In this document: piece after piece, positions 9,751 to 18,362 of the stretch | Layout of the letters: each line of letters opens with the position of its first letter | How positions within the stretch are numbered: position 1 is the stretch's first letter | Assembly: GCF_023702715.1 (NCBI RefSeq) | Contig: NZ_CP098480.1 | Coordinates: 2,294,001-2,358,000, forward strand | DNA: 64,000 bases | Direction of reading: 5' to 3' | Origin: Acinetobacter sp. C32I | GTDB taxonomy: Bacteria > Pseudomonadota > Gammaproteobacteria > Pseudomonadales > Moraxellaceae | The notes under the pieces: model-generated | Databases searched by the model: none | Seen by the model: only the letters and a program-made list of their open reading frames with translations | What the model was told of the DNA's origin: nothing | Position numbers and translations under genes: made by a program

Positions 9751-10302
9751 CTATAGCAACTGAGCGCGTACTTGCATCAGTGCAAAACCAAGTAAGTTTA
9801 ATCCCTGCCATTGGTTCGGGTCTAGGATATGCTGGTGATCTTGTGCCATACCAATTCCCCAAATCTTATCAACAGGCGATGCTTCAACCAAAATACGATC
9901 ATGCGTGGCAAGTAAAAAATCTCTTAATTCCGGATAGTGTGAGAATTTAGCCAAGTTTGCCTGTACCACAATTTCAAAACGCTTTTCCTGCCACAGTTGT
10001 TCGTCATAGTGCTGTATTTTTCGACCGAGCTGTTTTGCTTCATTCGGATGTGTGACCTTCAAAATCTGATTCAACATCTGATCATCGTTAAAAAGTTTTG
10101 CTTTTTGCGCCATCATGTAATGTTCTGCCGTGAGATATTCGATGCCCTCCTGTTTGAATGGCGATGGAAACCACTGGCTAAAACAACTCTTGTCCACATG
10201 ATTGGCTTGCTTTGGGGTATGTCCCCAGAAATATAAATATTTAAATTGGTGGCCTTGTTGCACTTGTTGAATTAAATCATTTAAAAATTGTTCGTCTTGC
10301 AT
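9751..10302 (-). CDS. NADAR-family hydrolase (YbiA-like)
   Basis: 183 residues of the NADAR family: FWGH near residue 26, FSQWFPSPF, the ExxMMAQKAxLF helix, WQEKRFEIV and the C-terminal DKIWGIGM motif are all visible. E. coli YbiA is an N-glycosidase reported to act on damaged riboflavin intermediates; other NADAR proteins remove ADP-ribose from guanine in DNA and act as antitoxins to DarT-type toxins. No DarT is visible here, so a house-cleaning role is the simpler reading. It sits directly downstream of rplT on the same strand but beyond a terminator. Confidence 0.88.
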   Translation of the reverse strand: MQDEQFLNDLIQQVQQGHQFKYLYFWGHTPKQANHVDKSCFSQWFPSPFKQEGIEYLTAEHYMMAQKAKLFNDDQMLNQILKVTHPNEAKQLGRKIQHYDEQLWQEKRFEIVVQANLAKFSHYPELRDFLLATHDRILVEASPVDKIWGIGMAQDHQHILDPNQWQGLNLLGFALMQVRAQLL

Positions 10303-10356
10303 TATCTATCTCTGATTATTCTCTATTGTTGAAAATTTAATACCCTAAAAATAAAA

Positions 10357-10378
10357 AAGACCGCTAAAAAGCGGTCTT
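10357..10378 (-). terminator. terminator of rpmI-rplT
   Basis: AAGACCGCT (10357-10365) pairs with AGCGGTCTT (10370-10378); on the minus strand the A tract at 10352-10358 becomes the T tract. It lies just downstream of the rplT stop. Confidence 0.82.
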
Positions 10379-10394
10379 CTTTGAATCTCTAAGC

Positions 10395-10754
10395 TTATGC
10401 AGCTAATGCGCCTTTAGCTTTTTCAGCTAAAGCAGCAAATGCAATTGCATCATGCATAGCGATGTCAGCTAATACGCGACGGTCGATGATCACTTGAGCT
10501 TTTTTCAAGCCATCGATCATACGGCTGTATGACAAACCGTTTTGACGAGCACCAGCATTGATACGCGCAATCCATAAAGCACGGAATTGACGTTTCTTTT
10601 GACGGCGGTCACGGTAAGCGTATTGACCAGCTTTGATTACCGCTTGGAACGCTACGCGATAAACGCGTGAACGAGCACCATAGTAACCTTTAGCGCGAGC
10701 AAGAATTTTTTTGTGACGGCGATGAGCCACTACACCACGTTTTACACGAGCCAT
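10395..10754 (-). CDS. rplT: 50S ribosomal protein L20
   Basis: 119 residues of the highly basic L20 family, an early 23S rRNA-binding assembly protein (start [16 protein letters not shown], then [17 protein letters not shown]). It follows rpmI by 11 bp. In E. coli L20 represses rpmI-rplT translation through the leader of rpmI; the 236-bp region upstream of rpmI could host such an operator, but this was not folded. Confidence 0.98.
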   Translation of the reverse strand: MARVKRGVVAHRRHKKILARAKGYYGARSRVYRVAFQAVIKAGQYAYRDRRQKKRQFRALWIARINAGARQNGLSYSRMIDGLKKAQVIIDRRVLADIAMHDAIAFAALAEKAKGALAA

Positions 10755-10765
10755 TTATAATCTCC

Positions 10766-10960
10766 TTAGATGTATGGGCACATAGCACGAACTGATGCAA
10801 CGTCACTTACGTGAACCATTACACAACCGCGCAATTGACGGATACGCTTAGCAGATTTTTTGGTCAAAATGTGGCGCTTGAATGCTTGTTTGCGCTTGAA
10901 ACCGTTTGCAGTCGCTTTAAAGCGTTTAGCTGCACCACGGCGAGTTTTTAACTTAGCCAT
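10766..10960 (-). CDS. rpmI: 50S ribosomal protein L35
   Basis: 64 residues ([15 protein letters not shown]...), the usual L35 length. A longer frame extends upstream to 11074 but that part is not L35-like, and the ATG at 10960 has the ribosome site AGAGG just upstream. infC is not directly upstream as in most relatives; 4.7 kb of other genes separate them, so rpmI-rplT must have its own promoter. A candidate minus 10 is TATGAT at about 11034-11039. Confidence 0.97.
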   Translation of the reverse strand: MAKLKTRRGAAKRFKATANGFKRKQAFKRHILTKKSAKRIRQLRGCVMVHVSDVASVRAMCPYI

Positions 10961-11125
10961 AGTAACCTCTTTTGGGCACCTGTTCGGCACGTTTGCACTA
11001 TTGCAAATCAACCTGCAGGTAAGGAAGGCAGTATCATATAGTATCTCCCCCCAAAACAAAAGCAAAATGCTCATTTTTTGACAGAAATAATGCTGTTTTC
11101 AGCAAACGTTATTTCCCATAATTAA

Positions 11126-11142
11126 TTCTCAAATTGTGAGAA
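11126..11142. promoter_or_regulatory. dyad between the divergent rpmI and MFS genes
   Basis: TTCTCA-AATTG-TGAGAA is an inverted repeat 55 bp before the MFS start. It overlaps the place of a minus 35 box for the TATAAT at 11163-11168. No cognate regulator is encoded nearby, so an operator function is only a suggestion. Confidence 0.35.
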
Positions 11143-11196
11143 ACATGCACAAAATCAGCGCATATAATAACAACAAATTCTTAAATCTCTATCCAT

Positions 11197-12450
11197 ATGA
11201 ATATACAGAATGATGCTTTCGCCGCCTTGCGGTATCGGGATTTCTCTATCGTAACCCTCAATCAATTTTGCTTGACGCTGGCCATCTTGATTCAGGAAAT
11301 TATTGTGGCGTATTCACTCTATCAAATCACGCGAGACCCTCTGACACTGGGTTTTATTGGTCTGGCAGAAGCAATTCCATTCATTACCCTATCCCTATGG
11401 GGTGGTTATTTCGCGGATAAGCTGAATAAACAAAGCATTATGAAAGTCTGTTTATTCTTTTCCATTCCTTTGCCTTTGGTTCTTTGGGGTTTGTTCCATT
11501 TACATGGCTTAGAAAAAATTGGCATTAGCACACTATCTTGGGGCATCTATGCCGTCATATTCGCCTTAGGTACCATTCGGGGCTTTTACAATCCATCAGC
11601 AACCTCACTGAAACCCTTTTTGATTCCACGCGAACTGTATGCCAATGGTGCCACGTGGACTACTATCGGCTGGCAAAGTGGTGTCATTATCGGGCCAATG
11701 TTGGGTGGTTTTATGTTGGCATTTCTTGGTCGAGAAAGCAGTCTGTTTGCCGTGACCGCATTACTGGCAATCTGCTTTATTTTGATTAATTGCTTACAGA
11801 AACGCAGCTTTCCAAAAATGGAAACCGAGAATGTCTTGCAAAGCCTGACCGATGGTTTCCGCTTTATTTGGAAAACCAAAATTGTTCTATGGGCAATCTC
11901 GCTGGACTTGGTCTCAGTACTATTTGGTGGGGTGATTGCTCTGTTGCCGATTTTTGCTGAAGAGATTTTAAAGGTTGGACCTGAAGGCTTAGGCTACTTA
12001 CGTGCAGCCCCATCTATCGGTGCACTGATCACCATGATTGTGCTGACCAAGTTCCCGCCAATGCACCATGCGTGGCGCAATATGCTTTTAGCGGTCGCGG
12101 GCTTTGGTATTTTTACCATTCTGTTCGCTTTCTCGAACAATATGTGGCTGTCCCTATTTGCTTTGGCCATGACTGGTGCTTGTGACAGTGTTTCAGTCGT
12201 AGTTCGTCAAACCATCTTGCAAATTTTCCCGCCTGAAAATATGCGAGGCCGTGTCGCAGCAGTGAATGGGATGTTTGTTTCTTCAAGTAATGAACTGGGG
12301 GCTTTTGAATCAGGTCTTGCCGCCAAATACCTCGGTACCATTACAGCAACCATTCTGGGTGGATGTATGACCCTTGCCGTAGTGAGTTATTGCTGGTTTA
12401 AAACCAGTGACTTATTTACAGTCGATATTACCAAAGGAACTGAACAATAA
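11197..12450 (+). CDS. MFS transporter, EntS/DHA3-like
   Basis: 417 residues with about 12 hydrophobic segments. The N-terminus (FAALRYRDFSIVTLNQF) and the loop GGYFADKLNKQ are typical of the MFS_3 / EntS-type proton-driven exporters, which release siderophores or small toxic compounds. The substrate cannot be read from the sequence. The ribosome site is poor. It is divergent from rpmI and followed by its own terminator. Confidence 0.82.
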   Translation: MNIQNDAFAALRYRDFSIVTLNQFCLTLAILIQEIIVAYSLYQITRDPLTLGFIGLAEAIPFITLSLWGGYFADKLNKQSIMKVCLFFSIPLPLVLWGLFHLHGLEKIGISTLSWGIYAVIFALGTIRGFYNPSATSLKPFLIPRELYANGATWTTIGWQSGVIIGPMLGGFMLAFLGRESSLFAVTALLAICFILINCLQKRSFPKMETENVLQSLTDGFRFIWKTKIVLWAISLDLVSVLFGGVIALLPIFAEEILKVGPEGLGYLRAAPSIGALITMIVLTKFPPMHHAWRNMLLAVAGFGIFTILFAFSNNMWLSLFALAMTGACDSVSVVVRQTILQIFPPENMRGRVAAVNGMFVSSSNELGAFESGLAAKYLGTITATILGGCMTLAVVSYCWFKTSDLFTVDITKGTEQ

Positions 12451-12457
12451 ACTGAAC

Positions 12458-12488
12458 GGGAAAGCTCATCTCTCCTTTCCCATTTTTA
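12458..12488 (+). terminator. terminator after the MFS gene
   Basis: GGGAAAG (12458-12464) pairs with CTTTCCC (12475-12481) and is followed by ATTTTTAAA. Confidence 0.7.
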
Positions 12489-12911
12489 AAAAATTCCTAA
12501 ATAGAGTGCGTATAAAGTGAGATAACGTCCACCTTTGGCAATGGAGACAATCAACAAGAATCGCCAAAAGTTCTCTTTCATCAACCCAGCAATCAAGGTA
12601 ATGGGATCACCAATCACAGGAGTCCAACTCAGTAGCAGCGAATAAAAACCATATTTATGATAAATCTGTTGTGCTTGCAGCAACCGTTGCTCTGAAACAG
12701 GAAACCATTTCTTATTTTTAAAATGTTCAATTTTCAGTCCAAGCCACCAATTCACACAGGAACCCAAGACATTACCAATGGTCGCAACCAAAATTAGATA
12801 AAAAGGATTGGAAAGTCCTTGTACCAATAATGTCATTAATACCGCTTCAGACTGTAACGGCAATAAGGTCGCAGCGCCAAAGGCTGAGAGAAATAATAAA
12901 AAATAGGACAT
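12486..12911 (-). CDS. YqaA family (DedA-like) inner membrane protein
   Basis: 141 residues from the ATG at 12911; a GTG at 12926 would add five. It aligns by eye with E. coli YqaA: FLSAFGAATLLPLQSE near the start, GNVLGSCVNWWLG in the middle, LLLSWTPVIGDPIT and a final GKGGRYL-like region (here AKGGRYL). The family belongs to the SNARE-associated/DedA membrane proteins linked to lipid-carrier flipping, but YqaA's own function is not established. About four membrane segments. Confidence 0.85.
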   Translation of the reverse strand: MSYFLLFLSAFGAATLLPLQSEAVLMTLLVQGLSNPFYLILVATIGNVLGSCVNWWLGLKIEHFKNKKWFPVSEQRLLQAQQIYHKYGFYSLLLSWTPVIGDPITLIAGLMKENFWRFLLIVSIAKGGRYLTLYALYLGIF

Positions 12912-12975
12912 CAAAACAGGATTCACTCAAACTAGGATCAGCACATCATCAAGAGCAGACCATATAACGTGAACA

Positions 12976-13827
12976 CTATGGATTCAAGGCTAATTTAGCC
13001 CAAGCTTCTTTAAGCTGCTGTTGCGAAATATTAATTCGAAATACGGTTTTAATCACATGCTCAAACGCTTCAAAAGTGGATAACTCTTGTTTATCAGATT
13101 GTCCTTTGCCATGAATTCGAAGTACACGATCTTTAAGCGTCATACGCACATCATTGTTGGCTGTAAACAACATTAAATGCTGGGTAAATAGAGATTCTGG
13201 AGAAGTCGAAATATACCAATTGGCAATCAAGGTATCAGCATCTGCAATGTGTTGTTGGGGGTTAATCGCATAGACATTGATCCATTCATTATGAAGATAG
13301 ACTTGCAGCATATAAGTCATATCCGTCAGCACTGTCGCATCCAAACCACTCTGTTCAAGCTCAACAAACCTAAACGGTTCAAGTGGTGTCTGCTGTGTTT
13401 CACCGACCTGATCCAGCGATAAAACCGTGGTTGGAGTCATCCCACCAAACCCTGGATCATATAAAAATAAATGCTGATCTATACGCACCAGAGTCACCAA
13501 ATGCGTGCGTACAGGAGTCGTGATCGGCGAGCTCTGATAATAGACTCGACCGAGCACATTATAGGCCTCATAGCCCAGTTCAGTTAAGGCAATTCTGGTT
13601 AGGGTGCTGTGTTCTAGACAATAGCCTTCACGATTTTCAATCAATAATTTTTGCACAAGTACGTCTGACGCTAATGAAACCTCTTCTCCTAAAAAAGAGG
13701 ATAGGTTACCAAAAGGAATCGTTTGCACATGAAGGTTTAATAAGGTCTTAAGATGCTCCAAGGTCGGTAAAAACTGACCTTCAAAACCAAGCTTTTTTAA
13801 ATAAAGGGCTGATATTTTTGCTTGCAT
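12976..13827 (-). CDS. arylamine N-acetyltransferase
   Basis: 283 residues, the usual NAT length. It transfers acetyl from acetyl-CoA to arylamines and hydrazines in the cytoplasm. The catalytic triad is visible: Cys in REGYCLEHS (about residue 70, where most relatives have RGGYCFE), His in VRTHLVTLV and Asp in LYDPGFGG. The early LGFEGQFLPTLEHLKTLLNLHVQTIPFGNL block is typical of the family. The Glu in place of Gly before the active Cys is a mild deviation. It stands alone, downstream of the GST-type gene pair on the same strand. Confidence 0.92.
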   Translation of the reverse strand: MQAKISALYLKKLGFEGQFLPTLEHLKTLLNLHVQTIPFGNLSSFLGEEVSLASDVLVQKLLIENREGYCLEHSTLTRIALTELGYEAYNVLGRVYYQSSPITTPVRTHLVTLVRIDQHLFLYDPGFGGMTPTTVLSLDQVGETQQTPLEPFRFVELEQSGLDATVLTDMTYMLQVYLHNEWINVYAINPQQHIADADTLIANWYISTSPESLFTQHLMLFTANNDVRMTLKDRVLRIHGKGQSDKQELSTFEAFEHVIKTVFRINISQQQLKEAWAKLALNP

Positions 13828-13947
13828 GATGCGTTATCTTTTTTGAACTTAAAGCATCGTAGCCTGAACATGCATAGACTAGATGAAAAATTACACAATT
13901 ATAAAACAGTCAGGCTTACATGCCCGAAATCATAGCTTTTGCAAAGA

Positions 13948-14397
13948 TTAATTTTTAGTTTTCGCTTTTTTAGACCGAATAGAAAAATACATAACTGAAA
14001 AAATGAATGGAAAAACAAATAACAGCCAAAATGTAAGATCAGAGCTTACAATTTTCTGATACAGATTCAGTTGGACTTCTGCATTTGAAACAGCCACCAA
14101 AGTCATAGACACTTGATGGTCAAGATAGCTACATAACACCAATGATAAACTTAAAAAGCCAGTAAAAAACCAGCTACTACAATATGAATTTTTGGTCTCT
14201 AGCTGTAGCCAAGCAAAGAGTGTAGAAAATAAGAGCCCTAAAACAGTAATAAATGCAAATACCAAAACCGCCAAATGACTCTCTGAATAGAGCTTTTGCA
14301 ACTGAGCACAAAGGATTGCCGTAAGCAACAGCAATCCCATCGCAATCACCCAATGCTTGAAATAGCAACGCCATCCAGCCTTTTGATTCAGACTCAT
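13948..14397 (-). CDS. unknown four-helix membrane protein
   Basis: 149 residues, not recognised. About four hydrophobic segments (near residues 12-30, 39-62, 73-90 and 119-140) and a lysine-rich C-terminal tail (SKKAKTKN) suggest an inner membrane protein with a cytoplasmic tail. Its ATG overlaps the stop of the YfcG-like gene by 4 nt, so the two are translationally coupled. Confidence 0.72.
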   Translation of the reverse strand: MSLNQKAGWRCYFKHWVIAMGLLLLTAILCAQLQKLYSESHLAVLVFAFITVLGLLFSTLFAWLQLETKNSYCSSWFFTGFLSLSLVLCSYLDHQVSMTLVAVSNAEVQLNLYQKIVSSDLTFWLLFVFPFIFSVMYFSIRSKKAKTKN

Positions 14398-15014
14398 CCC
14401 ACTTTGATCGACAAGGCTTTTTGTATCGCAGGACGAGCTGTTAAGCGTTCAATATAATCTTGCACATACGGGTAGTCTTCAAGCTGAATGCCCTGCCATT
14501 CATAACGCAAGGCCCAAGGTAAGATCGCCATATCTGCAATCGAGTATTCACCTGCTACAAACTTTTGACCAATTAACTGCTTATTTAAAACAGTGTAAAG
14601 GCGTTTGGTTTCATTCACATAACGATCAATGGCATAAGGAATCCGTTCAGGGGCAAACTTGTTAAAGTGGTGATTTTGCCCCAGCATTGGACCAAATCCA
14701 CCCATTTGCCACATCAACCATTGTTCCACTTCAACTCGCTCTTGTTCATCAGTCGGATAGAACAGACCTGTTTTTCGACCTAAATATTGCAAGATTGCGC
14801 CTGACTCAAACACTGAGATGGGTTCGCCTCGTGGACCATTTTGATCAACAATTGCTGGAATTTTATTATTGGGAGAGATTCTTAGAAAATCAGGTTGAAA
14901 CTGATCATTTTCTAAAATATTGATTGGGAAAATCTGATATTCGAGTCCCATTTCTTCTAAAGCAATTGTTATTTTATGCCCATTGGGTGTCCCCCAATAA
15001 TATAAGTCAATCAT
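14394..15014 (-). CDS. yfcG: glutathione-dependent disulfide-bond oxidoreductase, YfcG-like
   Basis: 206 residues closely resembling E. coli YfcG: TPNGHKITIALEE at the N-terminus (the Thr-Asn that contacts glutathione), FLRISPNNKIPAIVD, FESGAILQYLGRKTGLF and GGFGPMLGQNHHFN. YfcG belongs to the Nu-class glutathione transferase-like proteins that bind two glutathiones and reduce disulfides. Coupled to a downstream membrane protein. The call is by recognisable family blocks and is firm at the family level. Confidence 0.92.
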   Translation of the reverse strand: MIDLYYWGTPNGHKITIALEEMGLEYQIFPINILENDQFQPDFLRISPNNKIPAIVDQNGPRGEPISVFESGAILQYLGRKTGLFYPTDEQERVEVEQWLMWQMGGFGPMLGQNHHFNKFAPERIPYAIDRYVNETKRLYTVLNKQLIGQKFVAGEYSIADMAILPWALRYEWQGIQLEDYPYVQDYIERLTARPAIQKALSIKVG

Positions 15015-15141
15015 TTATATTGTCCTGTTCATCATTATCTTGACTGTTGTTGCGTTATAGCACATTTCATCAATCTCAATCAGCAAATAGGCACGAAAAG
15101 AAACAATAAAGCCGTGTTTTCAAAGATAATGTTGTGAAGAT

Positions 15142-15462
15142 TCAAGCTTGGCTTTCCAAGAACTCCTTGGCCTTTTCACCGACAAATTTACGACCTGCAT
15201 TGCTGCCATTGATCCATTCATCAACGGTGAATAAATCAAACATCCCGACTTTAAACAAGGTCGGTACAGCTAAAATCAGTTCGTCTTCGACAGCACCTCG
15301 AACACCAACATTATAAAGATTAATATTATGCAGCATGGTGGCAACCGTTCCTGTTTGGACACGACTGCCATCTTTGAGTTTAACTTGAGGCAGAACTTCG
15401 CCTTCTTGCACCACTTTTTGATTAATTTCAGAGAGCTGTTCAGTACCTGTAATTGTTGACAT
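15142..15462 (-). CDS. small conserved-looking protein of unknown function
   Basis: 106 residues beginning MSTITGTEQLSEINQ, without signal peptide or membrane segment. It contains LPQVKLKDGSRVQTGTVATML and ends with a basic helix. The AGGAAC ribosome site 6 nt before the ATG supports it. It lies between infC (downstream of it) and the YfcG-like gene on the same strand. I do not recognise a function. Confidence 0.7.
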   Translation of the reverse strand: MSTITGTEQLSEINQKVVQEGEVLPQVKLKDGSRVQTGTVATMLHNINLYNVGVRGAVEDELILAVPTLFKVGMFDLFTVDEWINGSNAGRKFVGEKAKEFLESQA

Positions 15463-15580
15463 ATCTTGTTCCTATTTTTAAGTTCTGGGATGTTTAATTT
15501 ACCCTATCATATTTTGATTCGGATGCCTGTTGATGATACTTAGAACATTTCTAATGAAATAATGCATTATTATAGACATA

Positions 15581-15609
15581 AAAAAGCACCGCCTATTGCG
15601 GTGCTTTTT
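15581..15609 (-). terminator. terminator of thrS-infC
   Basis: AAAAAGCACCGC (15581-15592) pairs with GCGGTGCTTTTT (15598-15609) around CTATT; it lies 12 nt downstream of the infC stop and closes the thrS-infC unit before the next gene. Confidence 0.9.
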
Positions 15610-15620
15610 CTAAGAAAAAA

Positions 15621-16172
15621 TTACTTTTTCTTTTTCGGACCAAGTAACATGCCCATCTGACGGCCTTCCATCTTCGGAGCTTGTTCAACAACACCAAACT
15701 CAGCAACGTCAGCTTCAATTTTTTGTAATTGAGCTAAACCAAGCTGTTGATGTGCCATCTCACGACCACGGAAACGCAAAGTGATTTTCACCTTATTTCC
15801 TTCTTCAAGGAAACGTAAAATTGCACGCAATTTTACTTGGTAATCACCTACGTCCGTCGCTGGACGTAACTTGATTTCTTTCACTTGCACTTGATGCTGT
15901 TTTTTCTTCGCATCTTTTTGCTTCTGTTTCAAGTCAAATAAGTGCTTGTTGTAGTCCATGATCTTACAAACAGGTGGTTCTGCATTAGCAACAATCTCAA
16001 CAAGGTCAAGATTAGCTTCTTCTGCAGCACGCAATGCTTCATTTAATGAAACAACACCTTTTTGTTCTCCATCTGCAGCGACGAGGCGTACTTCTTTCGC
16101 ACGGATCTCATCGTTAATTGCAGGACGGTTACTTTTAGCACCTTGTTGTTGGTTACGGTCAGGCTGTTTAAT
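15621..16172 (-). CDS. infC: translation initiation factor IF-3, ATT start codon
   Basis: IF-3 binds the 30S subunit, prevents 50S joining and proofreads initiation codons. Reading from an ATT at 16172-16170 gives 183 residues, normal for IF-3; ordinary start codons would give a protein lacking the first 46 residues, including the conserved [17 protein letters not shown] strand. The ATT is preceded by GGAG with 8-nt spacing, made by the last thrS codon (GTG GAG TAA). Later blocks [25 protein letters not shown] and [11 protein letters not shown] are typical. In E. coli infC also starts at AUU, which lets IF-3 repress its own translation; the same logic should hold here. Confidence 0.95.
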   Translation of the reverse strand: MKQPDRNQQQGAKSNRPAINDEIRAKEVRLVAADGEQKGVVSLNEALRAAEEANLDLVEIVANAEPPVCKIMDYNKHLFDLKQKQKDAKKKQHQVQVKEIKLRPATDVGDYQVKLRAILRFLEEGNKVKITLRFRGREMAHQQLGLAQLQKIEADVAEFGVVEQAPKMEGRQMGMLLGPKKKK

Positions 16173-16177
16173 CTTTA

Positions 16178-18100
16178 TTACTCCACGATGTACCGGCCAC
16201 GTTCGGCAACGGCAGATTTCACTAAGTCAATAAATGCATCTACTGACATAGTACCTAAATTTTTTCCTGAGCGAGTACGCACATTAACTGTACCTTCTTC
16301 AACTTCTCGATCACCAAGAACCAGAAGGTAAGGAATACGCTCTAGGGTACGCTCACGAATCTTAAATCCGATCTTTTCATTTCTCAAGTCAGAAATAGCA
16401 CGAAGACCATTTTCTTTGAGTTTTGCGACCACTTGCTCACTTGCCTCGGCTTGTGAATCCGTAATATTCATGACACAAGCTTGAATTGGAGTGAGCCATG
16501 GTGGCATGAAGCCCGCATAGTGTTCAATTAGTATACCAATAAAACGCTCAAAACTGCCAAGAATTGCACGATGCAACATGACTGGCTGATCACGATCATT
16601 GTCTTCAGTGACATAAGACGCGTCTAAACGGATTGGCAAGTTGAAGTCACACTGAATTGTACCGCACTGCCAGATACGACCTAAGCAGTCTTTCAATGAG
16701 AATTCAATTTTCGGGCCATAGAATGCACCTTCACCTGGTTGTAAGTCCCAAGCCAAGCCAGCATCATCTAAAGCATCCGCTAAAGATTTTTCAGCTAAGT
16801 CCCAAAGTGCATCATCACCCACACGTTTTTCTGGACGTGTAGACAATTTCATTTGCACTTCTTCGAAACCGAAGTCTTTGTACACATCTAAAGTCAGTTT
16901 AATAAAGTCAGCGACTTCTTTACCAATCTGTTCTTTGGTACAGAAAATGTGCGCATCATCTTGAGTAAAGCCGCGAACACGCATAATTCCGTGTAAAGAA
17001 CCTGATGGTTCGTTACGGTGGCAAGAACCAAACTCCGCCAAGCGAATTGGTAAGTCACGGTAAGATTTCAAACCTTGGTTAAACACTTGCACGTGACATG
17101 GGCAGTTCATTGGCTTCACTGCATAGTTACGGCTTTCAGAATGCGTCGTAAACATGTTTTCAGCATAGTTTGCCGCATGTCCAGACTTTTCCCACAAAGT
17201 GAAATCAACAATCTGTGGTGTCTTGATTTCTTGGTAACCATTGTCTTGCTGAACTTTACGCATGTATTGTTCAAGCACTTGGTAAATCGTCCAGCCGTTC
17301 GGATGCCAGAACACCATACCCGGTGCTTCTTCTTGCATATGGAACAGGTCTAAAGCTTTACCAATTTTACGATGGTCACGCTTTTCAGCTTCTTCAATAC
17401 GTTTGATATAAGCAGCTAACTGCTTTTTGTCCGCCCAAGCCGTACCATAAATACGCTGTAGCTGTTCATTCTTCGCATCACCACGCCAGTAAGCACCAGA
17501 GATTTTAGTGAGTTTGAATGATTTTAAGAATTTAGTGTTGGGTACGTGCGGACCACGGCACATATCCAAATAATCTTGATGGTAGTACAAGCCCATTTGT
17601 GTTTCGTTTGGCATGTCTGCAATCAAGCGCAATTTATATTCTTCACCACGTGCTGTGAATTCTGCAATCACTTCATCACGTGGAGTCATCTTTTTGATGA
17701 CGTCATAATCTTGATCGATGAGCTTTTTCATGCGCTCTTCAACCGCAGCCATATCATCCAAAGTAAATGGACGTGGCATCCAGATGTCGTAGTAGAAACC
17801 TTCTTCGATTACAGGACCGATCACCATTTTCGCTTCTGGGAACAATTGCTTAACTGCATGTCCGACCAAGTGCGCGCATGAGTGACGAATGATTTCTAAA
17901 CCTTCTTCATCTTTAGGGGTAATAATCTGAACTGTTGCATCTTCTGTGATTAAGTCACAAGCATCCACCAAGCGATCATTGATACGGCCAGCAACTGTAT
18001 TTTTTGCAAGACCCGGACCAATGCTCTGAGCAAGTTCCATCACGGAAATTGGATGATCAAACTGCTTCTGATCACCATTTGGTAAAGTAATGATTGGCAT
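16178..18100 (-). CDS. thrS: threonyl-tRNA synthetase
   Basis: Charges tRNA-Thr and edits mischarged Ser. 640 residues. In order: TGS domain (1-62), second additional editing domain with [12 protein letters not shown] (about 73-84) and the later C-His pair ([11 protein letters not shown]), class II core with [24 protein letters not shown] (motif 2) and the anticodon-binding domain (about 535-640, [10 protein letters not shown]). AAGGA lies 8 nt before the ATG. The 260-bp leader contains a hairpin (18161-18177). Confidence 0.98.
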   Translation of the reverse strand: MPIITLPNGDQKQFDHPISVMELAQSIGPGLAKNTVAGRINDRLVDACDLITEDATVQIITPKDEEGLEIIRHSCAHLVGHAVKQLFPEAKMVIGPVIEEGFYYDIWMPRPFTLDDMAAVEERMKKLIDQDYDVIKKMTPRDEVIAEFTARGEEYKLRLIADMPNETQMGLYYHQDYLDMCRGPHVPNTKFLKSFKLTKISGAYWRGDAKNEQLQRIYGTAWADKKQLAAYIKRIEEAEKRDHRKIGKALDLFHMQEEAPGMVFWHPNGWTIYQVLEQYMRKVQQDNGYQEIKTPQIVDFTLWEKSGHAANYAENMFTTHSESRNYAVKPMNCPCHVQVFNQGLKSYRDLPIRLAEFGSCHRNEPSGSLHGIMRVRGFTQDDAHIFCTKEQIGKEVADFIKLTLDVYKDFGFEEVQMKLSTRPEKRVGDDALWDLAEKSLADALDDAGLAWDLQPGEGAFYGPKIEFSLKDCLGRIWQCGTIQCDFNLPIRLDASYVTEDNDRDQPVMLHRAILGSFERFIGILIEHYAGFMPPWLTPIQACVMNITDSQAEASEQVVAKLKENGLRAISDLRNEKIGFKIRERTLERIPYLLVLGDREVEEGTVNVRTRSGKNLGTMSVDAFIDLVKSAVAERGRYIVE

Positions 18101-18160
18101 AATAAAATCCTTAAGGAGTGATGCCCTATACGAAGGAGCATATCACCGCGAGATTATGTA

Positions 18161-18177
18161 TTGAGGCGCAGCCTCAA
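18161..18177 (-). promoter_or_regulatory. hairpin in the thrS leader
   Basis: TTGAGGC-GCA-GCCTCAA is a perfect 7-bp stem with a 3-nt loop, centred about 70 nt upstream of the thrS start. E. coli ThrRS represses its own mRNA by binding tRNA-like hairpins in the leader. This hairpin is in the right place but its loop is not obviously anticodon-like. Confidence 0.4.
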
Positions 18178-18362
18178 AAGATAAAAAACGGCGGATAAAA
18201 AAGTATCCAAGATTTTACACGGGTTTAGCTGTGGATGAAACCTCTAAGCCAGAAAAACCCAAGATCAGTCCAGATTCATCTCCGACTAAAGCCTAAATGA
18301 TTTAGACTCGATGACAGAATAGTTTAGTTATCAATGAAAAGAACAGAAATGGAGCAAGACAC

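Noticed and set aside
10961..11074. N-terminal extension of L35
   Set aside because: L35 is about 64 residues; the upstream residues do not match the family and the ATG at 10960 has a ribosome site.
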